64,000 nt of DNA. Origin: Lepisosteus oculatus. Its lineage: Eukaryota > Chordata > Actinopteri > Semionotiformes > Lepisosteidae. The position numbers and the translations under genes are program-made. The stretch is from the NCBI RefSeq assembly GCF_040954835.1, contig NC_090714.1, positions 4,514,501 to 4,578,500 of the forward strand, read 5' to 3'. How positions within the stretch are numbered: the first letter of the stretch is position 1; each line of letters begins with the position of its first letter. Shown one piece after another: positions 50,390 to 62,869 of this stretch. Below the pieces are notes generated by a model that had not been told where the DNA came from, ran no database searches, and saw only the letters and a list, made by a program, of their open reading frames with translations.

Positions 50390-50565
50390 CACCTGGGAGT
50401 TATGCTTTGCACCAAGTTGCAGGTGTTGTCTTTTGGGATTCTGTCCCACTCGTCTTGCAGAGTCTAGGTAAGCAAGTGCCTGCTCATTGGTCTCTGAGTT
50501 CTTGAAGCAAGTCATCCTGGTTCACAGATTCAGTGGGGCACCAATCTGGCCCACAGGGCATCCAC
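50390..50565 (-). pseudogene. Tc1/mariner-like transposase C-terminal remnant
   Basis: The minus frame reads LLQELRDQ, a stop, and then TLQDEWDRIPKDN...LVQSI.PR. Tc1-type transposases end in L..EW..IP......L..SM.RR. The reading is interrupted, and no terminal repeats were found. Confidence 0.45.
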
Positions 50566-51125
50566 AACGTTACTGTCACATTCTTACCTGTAAGAAAGGC
50601 AGTCGTTATCGTTATCACATGAGCAGCAGGAGGACGTGCTGACATGCCAAGATGAACTTGCTCGAAGGGCGGAAAGTGAGGTCCCAGGTCTTGAGTACTG
50701 TATCACTGAGCAGTCAGGCTATCGTCAGTCACTACAGTAGCAGTAAGTGATACTGTAGAGAGTAGACACTGCGTGGATGCTTCTGCTCCACTTTTGCAAG
50801 GTTTACCAGAGTAGACCTTAAAACTACTTTCACGGCTCAAAAGAACTAGCCTCACCAATCAGATAGTCCACCGCTAAGCGACTTTGTTTAGCCTTCAACA
50901 GGTTAATGGCACAAAGGAGTTGTTTCGTGCTATATGGGGCTATTTGTTTTTTGGTCTTTGACTGTTACCAAACTAAATCGCCACATCAGCCGTGTCCAAT
51001 CCATTCTCTCACTCTCAAGTGTATCAACGTCACTCATAGATGACCAGTTAATCAACAATTACGATGCTCAGCATCATTCCGTACACATCCATTTTAAATG
51101 TGGATGTCTAAAAACATTGTAGGAG

Positions 51126-51214
51126 AAATCTGGTTCTCCCATTTTCTATCTATCAAGTAACGGTCAGTCATTTAGGACTGGGAGATAGCTGAATGTGTGC
51201 ATGTAATTCAAGCT
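51126..51214 (-). repeat. Local repeat family G, copy 3 (inverted)
   Basis: It is almost exactly the reverse complement of 45040-45127, including CTGGTTCTCCCATTTTCTAT and GTGTGCATGTAATTCAAGC. It is closer to copy 1 than copy 2 is. Confidence 0.85.
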
Positions 51215-52069
51215 ATGGCAATGCACTCTTCTGAAGAATAGCCTAGATACAAAGCACCTGGCTTTTTATTTTACAGCTTGGCTCTGAAACATTTGAAACC
51301 CAGTTTAAGATGTTTATTTACTGGTTTAAGCTTTTGCTGTGGACTAGGCAAGATGGCTTTCATGTTTAGTGAACCTCAGAGGCTGGACGCCTACTATTAT
51401 ACCACTGGGTGTAATGAGCCAGCTAGCTGTGCTCAGGCTCGTGGTGCAGATGCAGAGCACGCCAACGTGTGTTGGGTAAATCTCTGTGAGCTAGGGGCCC
51501 ACCCAACTTGCAGGAAAAGCGATCGGGTGGGACAAACATCTGCTGTGGCCTTTGAAGATCACGGTAAAAAGAAAAGTTTATGCTCCCGGGGCATTTGGGG
51601 CTGGGCAGAGTAGAGATCGTGGTGGAACATGTGGGGCATGTCTGTTGTAAACAGTTATTAATCTGCAGAGGAAATACCTAAATATTCTCCCCCAGTTATC
51701 CATCTGTTTTATTTGCTTTTCATGTTCTTTTGCCAAATTTTAATATTATACCTGCAAGTAGAGCCGTAGATTCTTTAGGTCTACATCTTTGTCGATTTGG
51801 TTTTCTCTGTGAATTAGTTTTCTCCTGCTGCGACGCTTTCTTAATGATCAAGTCTTGCTTTAGTCACTTGGCTAGATGCTAGGGTAATAGAAGATGCCCA
51901 CGTTTTCATGGATCAAAGTATCTTTTTGATGTGGATCTCGAAAGTACCAAGACCCTAATAAGAAAAAAATCTTTCACACGAAGTAGTCGACGGGGGAACC
52001 CGCTGCAAATATTCAGAATCCCCCACAGGACCGGCAAAGTCAGCTGTTTTCACTCCAAAAACAGCCGTG

Positions 52070-52265
52070 AAGCATGAACCAGAGGACACAAGTGGAAACT
52101 AGCAAAGCGCCTTGAAAGCTGAGAGCAGGTTGCAGGAGTCGGAACCAAGCTGGACCCTGGTTTCCCTCAAGAAATTGCTCGATCCGCTCATTGGGTCAGT
52201 TAGCTAATAAGAACCAAGCAAGTGTCAAATGACCTCCTGTCATTTGCAGGCTTTATGCTCCATTT
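52070..52265 (+). repeat. LINE-like repeat family F
   Basis: GAGGACACAAGTGGAAACTA GC, a frame reading TLVSLKKLLDPLIGSVS, and the 3' end CAAATGACCTCCTGTCATTTG. The frame fits the TLASFKKLLD-like ending of the family. Sequence just left (from 51985) may belong to it as well. Confidence 0.6.
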
Positions 52266-52269
52266 GTGT

Positions 52270-55200
52270 TTTTACACAACGTTTGCAACCCAGATCCGTC
52301 TTCCTCATTGTTGCTGGGTTTTTGTCCTGTCATATAGTGTCAGAGGTGGTAATGTAGCAGTGTCCCCACAGACGTGATGATTGTCTTCACAGACTTTGGT
52401 TAAGAGAGAAAACATGCACTTGTTTTTAACAGCCCAGGGCTCTTTCACTTGATCGCCACTGCCATTGAATTAGGTCTGGTGTTTGCGGTGCGCGTTCAGT
52501 GTGTATCCGGTCACTGCTGTAGGTGTTGGCATTGGTTGGTTGCCTTAACAGGTGAGAAAGCTTGTAAGTCTTAGGCTGAGCTCCGGCAGGTCACTGCCAG
52601 AAGTAAGAATAGGACAATTTCAATATAAAATAGATAGATGTAAAGAGGTTGATGCAAGAAAACAGTTGTTTAGAGAAGTTTAGAATATTAGGGGTGGAGA
52701 CAAATATTATTTAACATAGGGACATACTTCAAGATCCCATTTTATTATTTATCCCAGCATCAGTCCAGGCTTGATCCAGAATCGAATCCTGCAGTCAGGA
52801 GTGCTAGATGGATATTTCCTGGGCTTGCTGTCCAGCTCGGTCTGGCCAGGTGTGTGGAAGACGACAACGTTGCCGGTGCAATGCTCTCTTCCGATTCGTG
52901 CTCACTCTTCTGAGAGTACTGTCTGACGCGCAGCTTGAAAAACCCCCCAACAGATTTGGTGCCGACAAGTGCACTCTCTGGAAGAAGCTATTTGTGGGCC
53001 ATTTTCCATGCAAGCACTAGGGTTGAAGCAGCGGGTTCTTCACTCACAGCTTGAAACTCCTGAAAGCAGAAGTAGAGCAAGAAAGTAGGCCATCTGCTGG
53101 CCATTAGTGTTTCTCTGGGGGAGAGCAAAGCCCAGCTCAGCTTGGGTCTGTGAGCTTTGCTGACAAATCCAATCTTGTGACCCCCCCGCGTTACACAACT
53201 TGCATAGTGTAGCGCAGTTCTAGGACCCATCTTAAAAAAGCCTTAAATTATCTGCCGTTTGCTCGAGCTGCAGTTTTGTTAAGCCAAGTTGTCCTGACAA
53301 TTTTACGCTAACTATCATTCAACCATTCTCTCCATCAACTCACTGACATCGGAAGCCTCGATATGGCCGTACCTATCTCCCCAGGATTCTCCGCCATATT
53401 TCTGTGTAGATTGTTAGGTTTTATTAATATAAAGCTGAACGCAGCATGCCCAAATGAATATTTCACTGAGGACTGCTGCAATAAAGTGATTATGCCTTGG
53501 ATCATCAAAGGTCTGTAAATGTTTTAGAACTGGATGGAAATGGCAAAAACAATGTGCCAATTTTGTAGGATGCACTACTGAGGGCTACGAAAGTGTTGAC
53601 GATTGATCACTGGATTTCCAGTGTTCTGTGATAGCCATTCTTTAGCGCATACAGTTTACAGTTGAGATCTTAAAGAGATGTTTACATGAAACACTAAATC
53701 CACAGCATTCTGGCAGAGATGAGTACGCTGGCTTGCTCTGTAGGAGTAAAAGCACAGTTTTTTATATCTTGCAGTCTTCAAATGAGCAGGATCAGTGCTG
53801 TGTTTTAAGTAGGTTCAAATAAAATGAATTGAGTTGACTTTTCAGAGTATTCTTAGACATTGATCAAAAAACATATGGTGGTCAGTAAGGTTTTGTGTTT
53901 AGAAAAAATGCATAAAATATTGTGTTTAACACCAAACGTTACTGTTGGTGAATTGAATACAGTTTTTTTATGCCCGTTCATGTGTTATCGAGTTATATTA
54001 TTATGGTGTAATATGAAGCACCTTTAAAGCAATTGTTAAACAGTGGCATTTTGCAGACTAATAGAGTGCCTTATTTCTTAGATTAAATGCATATATTTTT
54101 AAAGACCAAGCGTGAACATGAATTCTTCATCTCTGGCTGTCTCTGAGGGCATTTACTGAAGTCTGGCCTAGCTGCTCTCTGTGTGGCATGAAGTAGTGAC
54201 CTGTAAAGTAAGTTCCCACTGGGGAAGTGAGGAAGGCATGTGCTGCGTTTTTTTATACATTTGACTATCTTCACAGACAAGGTCACAAAGCAGGATTTGG
54301 AGGAAACGGTGTGACTTTAAATATTAAAAGTGACTTTAGGTGGCTTTCGAGAGACTTTATAGAGCTGAAGATCTGGCAACTGGAAGGTCAGGGCACTATG
54401 GCAAAAACTCCAGTGTCTGTGCATTCACATGTATCCTGACATTGGTGCCTCAGAAATGGGGCTAGTGCACTGTATAACCCTTATAGCCCTGCTTTGTCTT
54501 GACTGTTTTGTTTCTAAAGCTTTATTAGAGCTTTCAGTTCCACTTTTAATCGTACAGCTAAAGTGGCGTCACTGATTATGGATTGAATTCCTTTTGCTTT
54601 TATTTATTATTTTATTTGTTGCTTTTATTTCAGTGGTCCAATGAATGTGAAGCTTGAATACTATTGTTTCACTTATAAGAGAAAATAAAGCATTTATACT
54701 ATATTTTAGGTCGACGTTTGCTCACAGATGCTTAGGTTTTTAATGGCACACCTTTAATTTTGAGGTGTGACTAGAAATAAAATGGTCCAATTAATGTAAT
54801 AATTAATTCAGTTAGGATGGGAAAAAAATAAACATCCCCAAGGGGCTAGAGTTAAAGACTCCATCTGATTCAAAGTGATTTATTTAGGCTAAAGTGGTGT
54901 TTCCAGTCTTGCTGCTGGAGAGGTGGGGTAATTTGCGTTTCAGAGCACTGCAGGACTTCTTACCTTCCTGGATCTTGAAATTTTACAAGAAAAGTTCAGG
55001 AAATGTACATGTATGATGACCTTTCTCTAAAACCAAAGCCTTATGGCTTAGAGAGCACTGTGTAATGCAGAACTGTGTAGTCAGTCACTGTGCTACAGGC
55101 CTACATTACAAATTCATCAGGCTTTTCTTTTTTCAGAGAATAGTCAGGTGTGATGATGCCTGGATGTTTAAAGAGTGCACATTACAGTAATACCGATCAG

Positions 55201-55555
55201 TATGACCTTTTACAAAAAGCAATCGTGTTTTTTGTGACTTTGATATCCATCAGCTCTGAATTTGAATCTTATATGTATAGATTTGCAAAGCCCAGTCTCA
55301 CCGATAGGGAAAAATAAAGATTTGGTTTAATAATGTATAAATGAAAATCTAGACGTTCAGAGCTCCTGTGTGACTCACTGAGTAAAAGGACTTCACATTA
55401 ACACGTGGAGAATTCTATAGACCTAAATGGTTTTAGACTGGGTGTTGTCATTGGCTTAGCTGACTGGGACATTGGCTAAGATTTGGGTTCTGGAACAAGC
55501 TATTCGGTCTTGTTGTCAAAGCCCATACCCGTTATTTAATAAAATTGTCTATTTC
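52270..55555 (+). other. Intronic, nothing recognised
   Basis: AT-rich DNA with no exon or repeat that I can name. Confidence 0.35.
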
Positions 55556-55559
55556 TGGG

Positions 55560-55625
55560 GTTGATTAGCTACAAAAAACCTAAGAGATTAGATGGGCCGA
55601 TTGACCTTTTTTCTGATGTCTCTGT
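55560..55625 (+). repeat. LINE-like repeat family F, 3' fragment
   Basis: GATTAGCTACAAAAAACC, then GATGGGCCGATTGACC, matching the 3' end of family F. Confidence 0.4.
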
Positions 55626-55629
55626 GCCT

Positions 55630-57830
55630 AAAGTAGCTTACTTAGCCTTGGCTTGCTGTCCAGCAGTGACCCTTGGTACCAGTGGGGCACCTTGAGCTTG
55701 AAGGGCTTCAGTGAGAACTGCTCCTGTCTTCTGTATAACACCGATCCCCTTGTGCAGGCACACTGGGGGGAGCAATATAGAGAGTGTTGGATGGCTCGGA
55801 CATCCACATTTTGGAGAAAATAACTTCCCCAGCAGTTGTGAAAGATGCTGCAGTGATCCTACAAGCAATGGAGAATTACACGATGGGAGCGTCAGAATGA
55901 AATATGGATTCCAAAACTGCAGAAGACGAAGATGATGCTATGAAACAAAACCCCAGCATCGGCATCGCTCTGTCCCAGTTCATTTCTTACAGTGAGAATC
56001 TTTTGATTTTGTTAGGTCTTAGGATTGTCGAAAAGAGTTCTTAATGCTGCAGACTTTACAACACTTACCATGAGGAAATGGCTTGACTTTTTCTCAAAAT
56101 CTTTTCGGTTTTACCTAAATTAACATATAATAACATTAAATAGGATTGGTCATCCTTCTTAAATTAACCGATTTTACTTTGGCGACTGCTGACTGGCGAG
56201 TGAAAATACTGAAGTAGTACTCAAATTGAAAATATTAGCAGTCAGTCTTTATCTAATATAGTTTTTCTTTATGTACTTGTAGACAATGCAATTATTAACA
56301 ATCAACCATTCTGCACGTGATAATAGCATAATACGGTTTTGAGTGCTTTTCAAGAAGCCCAAAACGGCGTACTGCAACATGCACAGTAAATAGAAGTAAA
56401 AAAAAAACAGCATCGCAAATAAATTCCATAATACGAAATCATGAATAATAAAATGTAATGAAAAGAGAGGTCTTTAAGTGAGGTTTAGAAGTGTTGTGGA
56501 ATGATATAACTGTAGAATATCTAGTGGCTTTGAGCCTTGTGTTCCACAAACTTGATTCTGCACATGAGAAGCCTGCCATTGTGTGGGGCCTGGTCTTTGG
56601 TGGAATCAGAAGGCCTAAATCAAATGAACTTAGATTAAGGGCTGGACTCTGCAATACATCCTTGTGATAACCCAACCATTACGATGGAGCAGATCATTGC
56701 TTGATTTAGACGGGAACAGAAGAATCTGAATTACATTTTGAGATTATCTTATGCAAGTAGTTTATATTAACATTTTGTGCACATACAGTTTTTGCATCAT
56801 GATCATAAAAGACATCTCGACAACAGCAGGTTAGTCTTGCATCCCAGTGGTTAAATTTGTGTCCAGTCTGTTATTATTTTTTCGGTGTTGCAAATCCATA
56901 AATTAATTTCATTGTTCTTCTACACATGAATCTATAAATGTTTGTTTTAAAATTGTGTAGTCATTTTTCTCCACACAAGAAGCCAGTCTGTTCTAGGTGT
57001 GAAGATATAACTTCAGACAGACAGACGCAATTAAGAGGCCAGTTGTGTCTAGGCAAATGTTAGAGAGGGATAACTAATACATTCAAGTCTTCATTTATCT
57101 CTTGTCCAGTGTGTCTGTGTAGTTTGGACCCCACGAGGCTGCAGCGCTGGCAGTGTCCAACAATGTAATTACCGATCTCGCTGGAAATGGCAGCACAAGT
57201 TGTTTCCCTTTAATTAGGCCATTGCTTCTTGCTTGGTTGCCCTGTAACCTCGGCGTGCACCCAGGAAAACTGTTGCTCTTGTGGAGCCCACTAGAGTATC
57301 TGCACTAAAATGAAAAGAAATGATTAAAATGACAAAAAAAAATCCACCTATCATGACATTGATGTTAATGCAGTGTCTTATTTTTCATTTCTCCTTGCAG
57401 GCGTCCATACTCCTAGGCCTACATTTGTAGAAATATTTGCATATAGAAATGAGCAAGATCTGTCTGTACAGGTTAAGGGAGGGGACTGTTTTTTGCTAAC
57501 CAGTGATTGAATCCGCTCAACTGAAATTACTGTGATGTTTTATATATGAGGATGCTTATACAACCCTGGTTTGCTCTGATAATCAAATCATTAGTCACGC
57601 AGGCCAACATCATGCTGAATTTAGTGCCCTGGAGTTATGTTTGAGGGGGAAAGACAATTAAAACTGGAGACGAGGAATAATTTATTTAGGTCTGTGGCCA
57701 TGGATGTAAAATCACAACGTGAGTCATTCCTTATGTAAGTTTTATTTGCCCTGCTGCGGCTCCGTGACTTCTCAATCATTGCCTTCACAGAGGTGTTTGA
57801 AGTGTACTGAAAGATAATATCAAAAGCATC
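55630..57830 (+). other. Intronic; one conserved-element-like stretch
   Basis: 57105-57260 (with TGTAATTACC and TTTAATTAGG cores) looks like a conserved non-coding element. The GC-richer piece 55638-55935 carries open frames on both strands but no protein that I recognise. Confidence 0.3.
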
Positions 57831-57845
57831 CTAATACCATCAGAT

Positions 57846-57860
57846 CCCCCCCCACACACA
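57846..57860 (+). repeat. C-run plus (AC)n microsatellite
   Basis: Eight C followed by a short AC tract. Confidence 0.85.
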
Positions 57861-58384
57861 TACCCAGAAATCGAAATGTTTTACTAAGGAACAAAAATCC
57901 TTTCCTTGTTGTAGTAATATATGATTTCTTGTGATGAAATGACGTTTGTTTGCTGATAAAATTGATATTTTAATTGAGGATGGGTGTCCCTGAATCTTCT
58001 TTTTCAGCAGCCTTTTGAGTATTACCGTGTCCTGCACATCCATAAACCCCTTCTTCCTTAAGTGCAAACCCATGTTAAGGCATTCCGGATGAACTCCTGT
58101 CAAAATTCCCAGTTTGACAGGCGCTGGTTTGCAGTGTAAGTGCCTTTCCCGAGGCTTATTTGACGTGTAAATTGAGGAAGCCTCATATAGACTCATTCCT
58201 TGAGGGGAAAGAAGACCTTAGCCATGAAGTGGGCATTATAGGCATTTTTTCTGCTAAAACTTTCAAAAATGTCAATGATAATGTTCACTTTTATTTAACG
58301 GTGAAGTATGTAGTGCTGACATACTGATTTGCTTTTGTACAACATTCGAATTGAATGTCACTGTGGTGCCGAAGGATTTCAAAT

Positions 58385-58680
58385 TCGGGTGGTAGGGGTG
58401 AGCATTGCAGCCTCGCAGCGCAGTGGCCCTGGGTTCAGTTCCTGCAGAGCTGTCTGTGTGGAGTTCGTTTGTTTCCTCCAGGTTTCCATGAGGTTTCCGA
58501 AGTCGGACTGGTAGGTGAATTGGCGGTTTTGGTGAAACCATGGTGCGCGTGTGTGCGCCTGTCTGGTCTTGTGTTTGTGAGGGCCCTGTGATGGACTGGC
58601 GTCCCATCCAGGATGTTCCCCGCCTGGCGCCCGTTGGTTGCCGGGCTCCCCCGCAGCTCTGAAGTGGGTGGATGGATGGA
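58385..58680 (+). repeat. tRNA-derived SINE family A, full length, with 9-bp target duplication
   Basis: GGGTGGTAGGGGTGAGCATT G head, CCCTGGGTTCAGTTCCTGC B box, GTCTGTGTGGAGTTCG, CCCTGTGATGGACTGGCGTC, tail GTGGGTGGATGGATGGA. ATTTCAAAT lies immediately on both sides (58376-58384 and 58681-58689). Confidence 0.9.
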
Positions 58681-58699
58681 ATTTCAAATGATTTTGCAC

Positions 58700-59770
58700 G
58701 TGTCGGGCGCCACCATGAATGCACCCACCCGTGTCGCGTGGAGCATCGTTTCGGACCCGCTTCCTCCCGATGCGGCAGGTCAGGCGGAGCCGTGAGAAAT
58801 TACTTCTGGGCGTGGATTTCCTTAAAATACAATTCCGGCACGCAAGTCGCAGTGTAAGGTGCCAGAACGGGCGATTGCCTTGGCAACAAGTAGATGCTGC
58901 CCTGCATCATGTAGGAAGAAGAAAGTTGGTCAAGCTAAAAAAATCAGGAAGAAAATAGACGAAATAAAGTTCCGGTGGATTACGTTCTTTATTACTAACC
59001 ACATCACGTGCTTGCGCCTGATCAATATATTACCTAATAGCATTGAGTGCTGACACAGGAGAAAGGGGAAAGAAGTGCAATAGATTTTCCACTGGGTCCC
59101 GGAGATAGAATCCTACTGCAGTATTGGCAGTAGCTCTTGTTTTTCCGCCGAAGCAGGCTGCAGCAGTGGTGCATTGCAGAAAGCCCAAATGAGATGAAAC
59201 CTGCTTTCATCGCGAGCTGAGCTGGATAAGGGTTACACGGGATCTGCAGAAGGTGGCATTGTGATGGCTGGAGGAAATCGGCTAGCGGCTGGCCGGATCA
59301 CATGCCTCGCCTACAGCCCCTCTCTCTGTGCAGCGCTTGCTGCTCAGACAATTGTGATAGCCTCCTGTTGTACTGTGTTAAACGCCTTTTAGCAGAGTGG
59401 CCAGAAGCGCTGTGCAAAGCTCTCGCCTTGCCTTCTCATTCAGAAGAGTGGTTCATTTCTAGCTCGAAGGTGTGACTAATTGAAAACAATGCGGAGGAAT
59501 TCTCCAAATTCTCAAATTCATTGAAAGCAGTGTCGGTGTGGGGTGCCCTGAAGAAACAGCATCTGAACAAATGCTTATCAGTCGTGTTCTTTTAGGAATC
59601 AGAACTGCCAAGGAAGCATTATATTGTGCATAAGGGAGGCAGACGCTTCTGACTTCTTCTCTTTGTTTTCGTGGTTTTGAGATCTGCCTGCAGTAGACCA
59701 GTGCTCAGAACTGGTGTGGTACATTCTGACCCTGAAGAGAGAATTCCCTCCCTGATGACATTTCTCTTGG
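58700..59770 (+). other. Intronic, nothing recognised
   Basis: Somewhat GC-richer than its surroundings, with no exon or repeat that I can name. Confidence 0.35.
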
Positions 59771-59774
59771 ATTT

Positions 59775-59910
59775 TTTCCTAGAAGCCAGTTAACCTACCA
59801 GTATGTCTTTGGACAAGCATGGGGAGAATATATGAACTCCATAAGAATAACACCCTAAGTGCTTTGAGGCAGCAATGCTGTAGCAATGATCTCCATCATG
59901 CCACCCAGAT
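59775..59910 (-). repeat. SINE family A fragment
   Basis: AAGCCAGTTAACCTACCAGT ATGTCTTTGG and GAGGCAGCAATGCTGTAGCA are the 5' half on the minus strand. It abuts the element at 59930. Confidence 0.7.
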
Positions 59911-59929
59911 AAATAAATATATATATATA

Positions 59930-60285
59930 CTTTCTGCATCTTTTGACTTATTTTAACTACTGCAATCAACACAGTCAATGGGAATTATCCCTGTGCCTTT
60001 TTTATCATAAAGATATATGCTCTTTATTTCATGGGTTATTACAAAATTACTGTGTACAATTCCTTAAAACACGAAACACAAATGCCCATTGTAAGCAACT
60101 GACCTACCCCTATAGGCCACATTCCTCAATTTTAAACATAACTTTTTTACTGTTTTATTATTTGTGCAGTTCCCTGTTATTGCGAAAAGCCTGGGGTTTC
60201 TGGTTTTACAGAGAAAATTTCCCAATTGAAGATTTTGTCTGTCAAGTCCGAAGTCTGTTAAACCGAGGGTTTTCTGTAATTCAGG
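59930..60285 (+). mobile_element. Decayed DNA-transposon-like element, copy 2
   Basis: It aligns with 3113-3990 in the same orientation but lacks the SINE and about 145 further bases. The right end GTCTGTTAAACCGAGGGTTT TCTGTA is pogo/Tigger-like. The plus frame 59943-60341 (132 codons) lies mostly in this element and has no transposase motif. Confidence 0.45.
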
Positions 60286-60529
60286 ATGTCAGGACCTTCT
60301 GCCACTTAATTTTAAAGTTCCTCACTTTAACTCAAAGCTGAGAGTACATTTTCTCTCAGGGAGCAATGTCGATAATTTTCACCTTAAGTAGAACCGAAAA
60401 CTGTGAAAAGACCATTGCTGATGATTTAAACCAGGTTAGTAGACTTCAAATTCTCATTTGCAGTTTGACCAGGAGTGTTACCCAGTTGTATATCATGGCA
60501 TGTAATGGAGTAATACTGAGTGATAATTT

Positions 60530-60602
60530 TCATCAGTATCCTACCTGGGATTTGAACCCATATTCCTCCGCTTCAGAGCCTTAACCACTATTCTGTTCTT
60601 CC
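60530..60602 (-). repeat. tRNA-like SINE head, family D type
   Basis: On the minus strand an A-box-like TAGTGGTTAAGGC and a B-box-like GGGTTCAAATCCCAG are spaced as in a tRNA. Confidence 0.5.
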
Positions 60603-60609
60603 AGTGGTC

Positions 60610-62200
60610 ACCTTTTGTGTTTTTCTTGGCCGAAATTTGTCAGTACAGTCTGAAACCATAGCTGCACAACCAAATGAAGTTATAATACTTTCATGAGGAT
60701 TTTGCTCTCGATAAATCATTTTTCAATCCCACTGCATCTTTCGGCAGTGTGGGAGTCTGTGCCTAGAATGGTGCGTTCTGTTCTCATTTCTGTGAAAGTA
60801 CAGTGTTTTTTTTTTATTTTTATTTCAGAGCTGATTAGTGCGAGAACAGTCCTGCTACTCCTGCTGCATTTTCGCTCTCCCAGACTCTCCTGCTAGTTTT
60901 AGCACTTGGCATGTAGTTATAGCCCAGAGGGAGCCAGTGCACTTGTTAACTAACACTCAGAGTAATCGCTTTCAACTCCTGGCCATTTCAGTGCTGCACA
61001 CTGGGGCTCCTCAGAATTCTCCTGCTGTAATGTATTTGGGTGAAGGATTTTTCTCATAGTTGGCTTCTTAATTATTTCACCTGTCGCTGTCTAATTCCCA
61101 GAAATAAGAGCTGACTGGGGTAGAGGTCCTGTAATGGAATGGTCCTGTGCATTTCCATGGTGAAGAGACTGATTATTATTTAAAATTGTACTCAGTTTAT
61201 TCCAGCAATAACATCCATTTTGGATTTCAGTACCAGAAATACAGACGGACAGTGTTTTGAGGGCACAGAGTGAAAGTTCTTTCTTTAAATTGTAGGTGTG
61301 CGTATCACTGATGTTTCCCTTTCAGGGAAGATTATTGCTACTATGAGAACTAAATGTCCGTCAACCTATTTGGGAGAAAAAAGTGAAATTGCATCATGCC
61401 TTCATATGATTTAACTCCAGACATGGTGATATCTGTGAAGAAACCAGCCACTGATTTCACCACTGCCAGTGCGTTTGTACTCTAGCTTGCTGAATCTCAG
61501 CAGACACACCCCTCTTCCCAAAGTACAAACTTCTTTTTATAATCCTGCAGCTCGCCATATGTTGCAATACTTCCTGATTTTTCAGACTGACGATGTTGTG
61601 TGAGAGTTGTGCCTAAGCATTTCACTAGTCATAGTTTTCAACTCCCTCCCTTGTTTGGATTTTGAGTGTGGCCAGACATTTCAAAAATATTGTGGAAAGA
61701 ATAAAATACTGTGAAGTATTGTGTGTAGCCAAGTGTATCCAGTCAGGATTGGCATTTTACTGATTAGGCTCTTAGGAATACCTGACTTGTTGTATAGGTT
61801 GATGCATGTGGTTTATATAGTCACGTTTAATGGTGCAGGAACTTTAGAAAAGTGAAATCCACTCTTGTCAATTTTGTGAATGCCTTTGGCTGCCTGCAAA
61901 GTGGCCAGATGTATGCAGTTCTTTCAACGTTATTGATTGTGGTTTCAGATATCCTTTTGTAAAGTTTGCTTTGAAGCACTTTCAAAAAGTTTCAGAGCTC
62001 ACTTTCGCACTTGGTAAGATACAAGTTTCTTTTTTAAAAAAAAAAGTGTTGCATGAGTTTTTCGGTATCGGAGACTGCACAAAGCAGGTGTTTTAACTTG
62101 TCCTGTTCCGTATCCTCTCTGTGCGTTAGGCTTTTATTTCAATCAGTACTTTCAGCTCCATCGTTTTTTACCCAGATTGAAGACAAGGTGAAGAGCAGGA
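60610..62200 (+). other. Intronic, nothing recognised
   Basis: AT-rich DNA with no exon or repeat that I can name. Confidence 0.35.
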
Positions 62201-62204
62201 GTCC

Positions 62205-62335
62205 GATTAATTGGATGCGATGTCATGTCTGCACAGTGATCATGTTTGGCTGCTACAGCACACACAGCTGTGGGAAGTTCGCAGAAGTGGGCCTAATGAC
62301 CTCCTCTCATTTGTAACATTTCTTATATTCCGGTC
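62205..62335 (+). repeat. LINE-like repeat family F, 3' fragment
   Basis: GGGCCTAATGACCTCCTCTC ATTTGTAACATTTCTTATATTC is a good match to the 3' end of the family. Confidence 0.6.
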
Positions 62336-62644
62336 TGAGTCATGCCAGCACGACAATCGCCCATTCCTCATTTGTATAGTGTGTATTTTCAGATAAAGGT
62401 ATGGAATCATCAGGCTTTAATCAGCTCATTTTACTGCTCCAATCCCTGTGCTGCATTAGGGAAATGAGGACCAATATATGCACACCTGTGGGACACCCAC
62501 ATCTCATTACGATTTACTGTTTGTCACTGTCAGCGCTGCAATGCTTTTAGAGGGTAAATGCTCACTGCAGGATCAATGTGTCCCAATCCTATAAAATACA
62601 GGCATCCACCTTTTACCAGGCTGATTGCTGTATGGTCATGTGAG

Positions 62645-62862
62645 GTACCCTTGCCCAAGCCATCCAGTCCCTGCAGAGCCCAAACAATTGTGCTTGGTGA
62701 ATCTCAGGCTTGGGACTCATAACTGCAAGGGTGCCGGGTTCAAATCCCAGGTGAGACACTGGTGTTGTACCAATCAGTATGGTACTTCACTCAGATTGTA
62801 TCTGTAAAATCGCCTGTATAAATGGGTACCAATGTGAGTTGCTTTGGATAAATCTATTATCT
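62645..62862 (+). repeat. tRNA-derived SINE family C
   Basis: B box GGGTTCAAATCCCAGGTGAG, then CACTGGTGTTGTACC, GGTACTTCACTCAGATTG, CTGTATAAATGGGTACC and GTTGCTTTGGATAAATC, the order of a widespread fish SINE type ending in a GGATAA..TCTGCTAA motif. Confidence 0.75.
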
Positions 62863-62869
62863 ACTCTAG

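Noticed and set aside
51278..51613. 111-codon plus-strand open frame in the intron
   Set aside because: No family resemblance, not USP22, and no clear acceptor/donor pair.
55638..55935. Possible processed pseudogene (open on both strands)
   Set aside because: The minus frame has a protein-like end, but I could not match it to any family and there is no poly(A) tail or duplication.
57840..58196. 118-codon minus-strand open frame
   Set aside because: No protein family recognised, no start context and no splice sites that convince.
58272..58724. 150-codon minus-strand open frame
   Set aside because: It is the antisense of the full-length SINE at 58385-58680.
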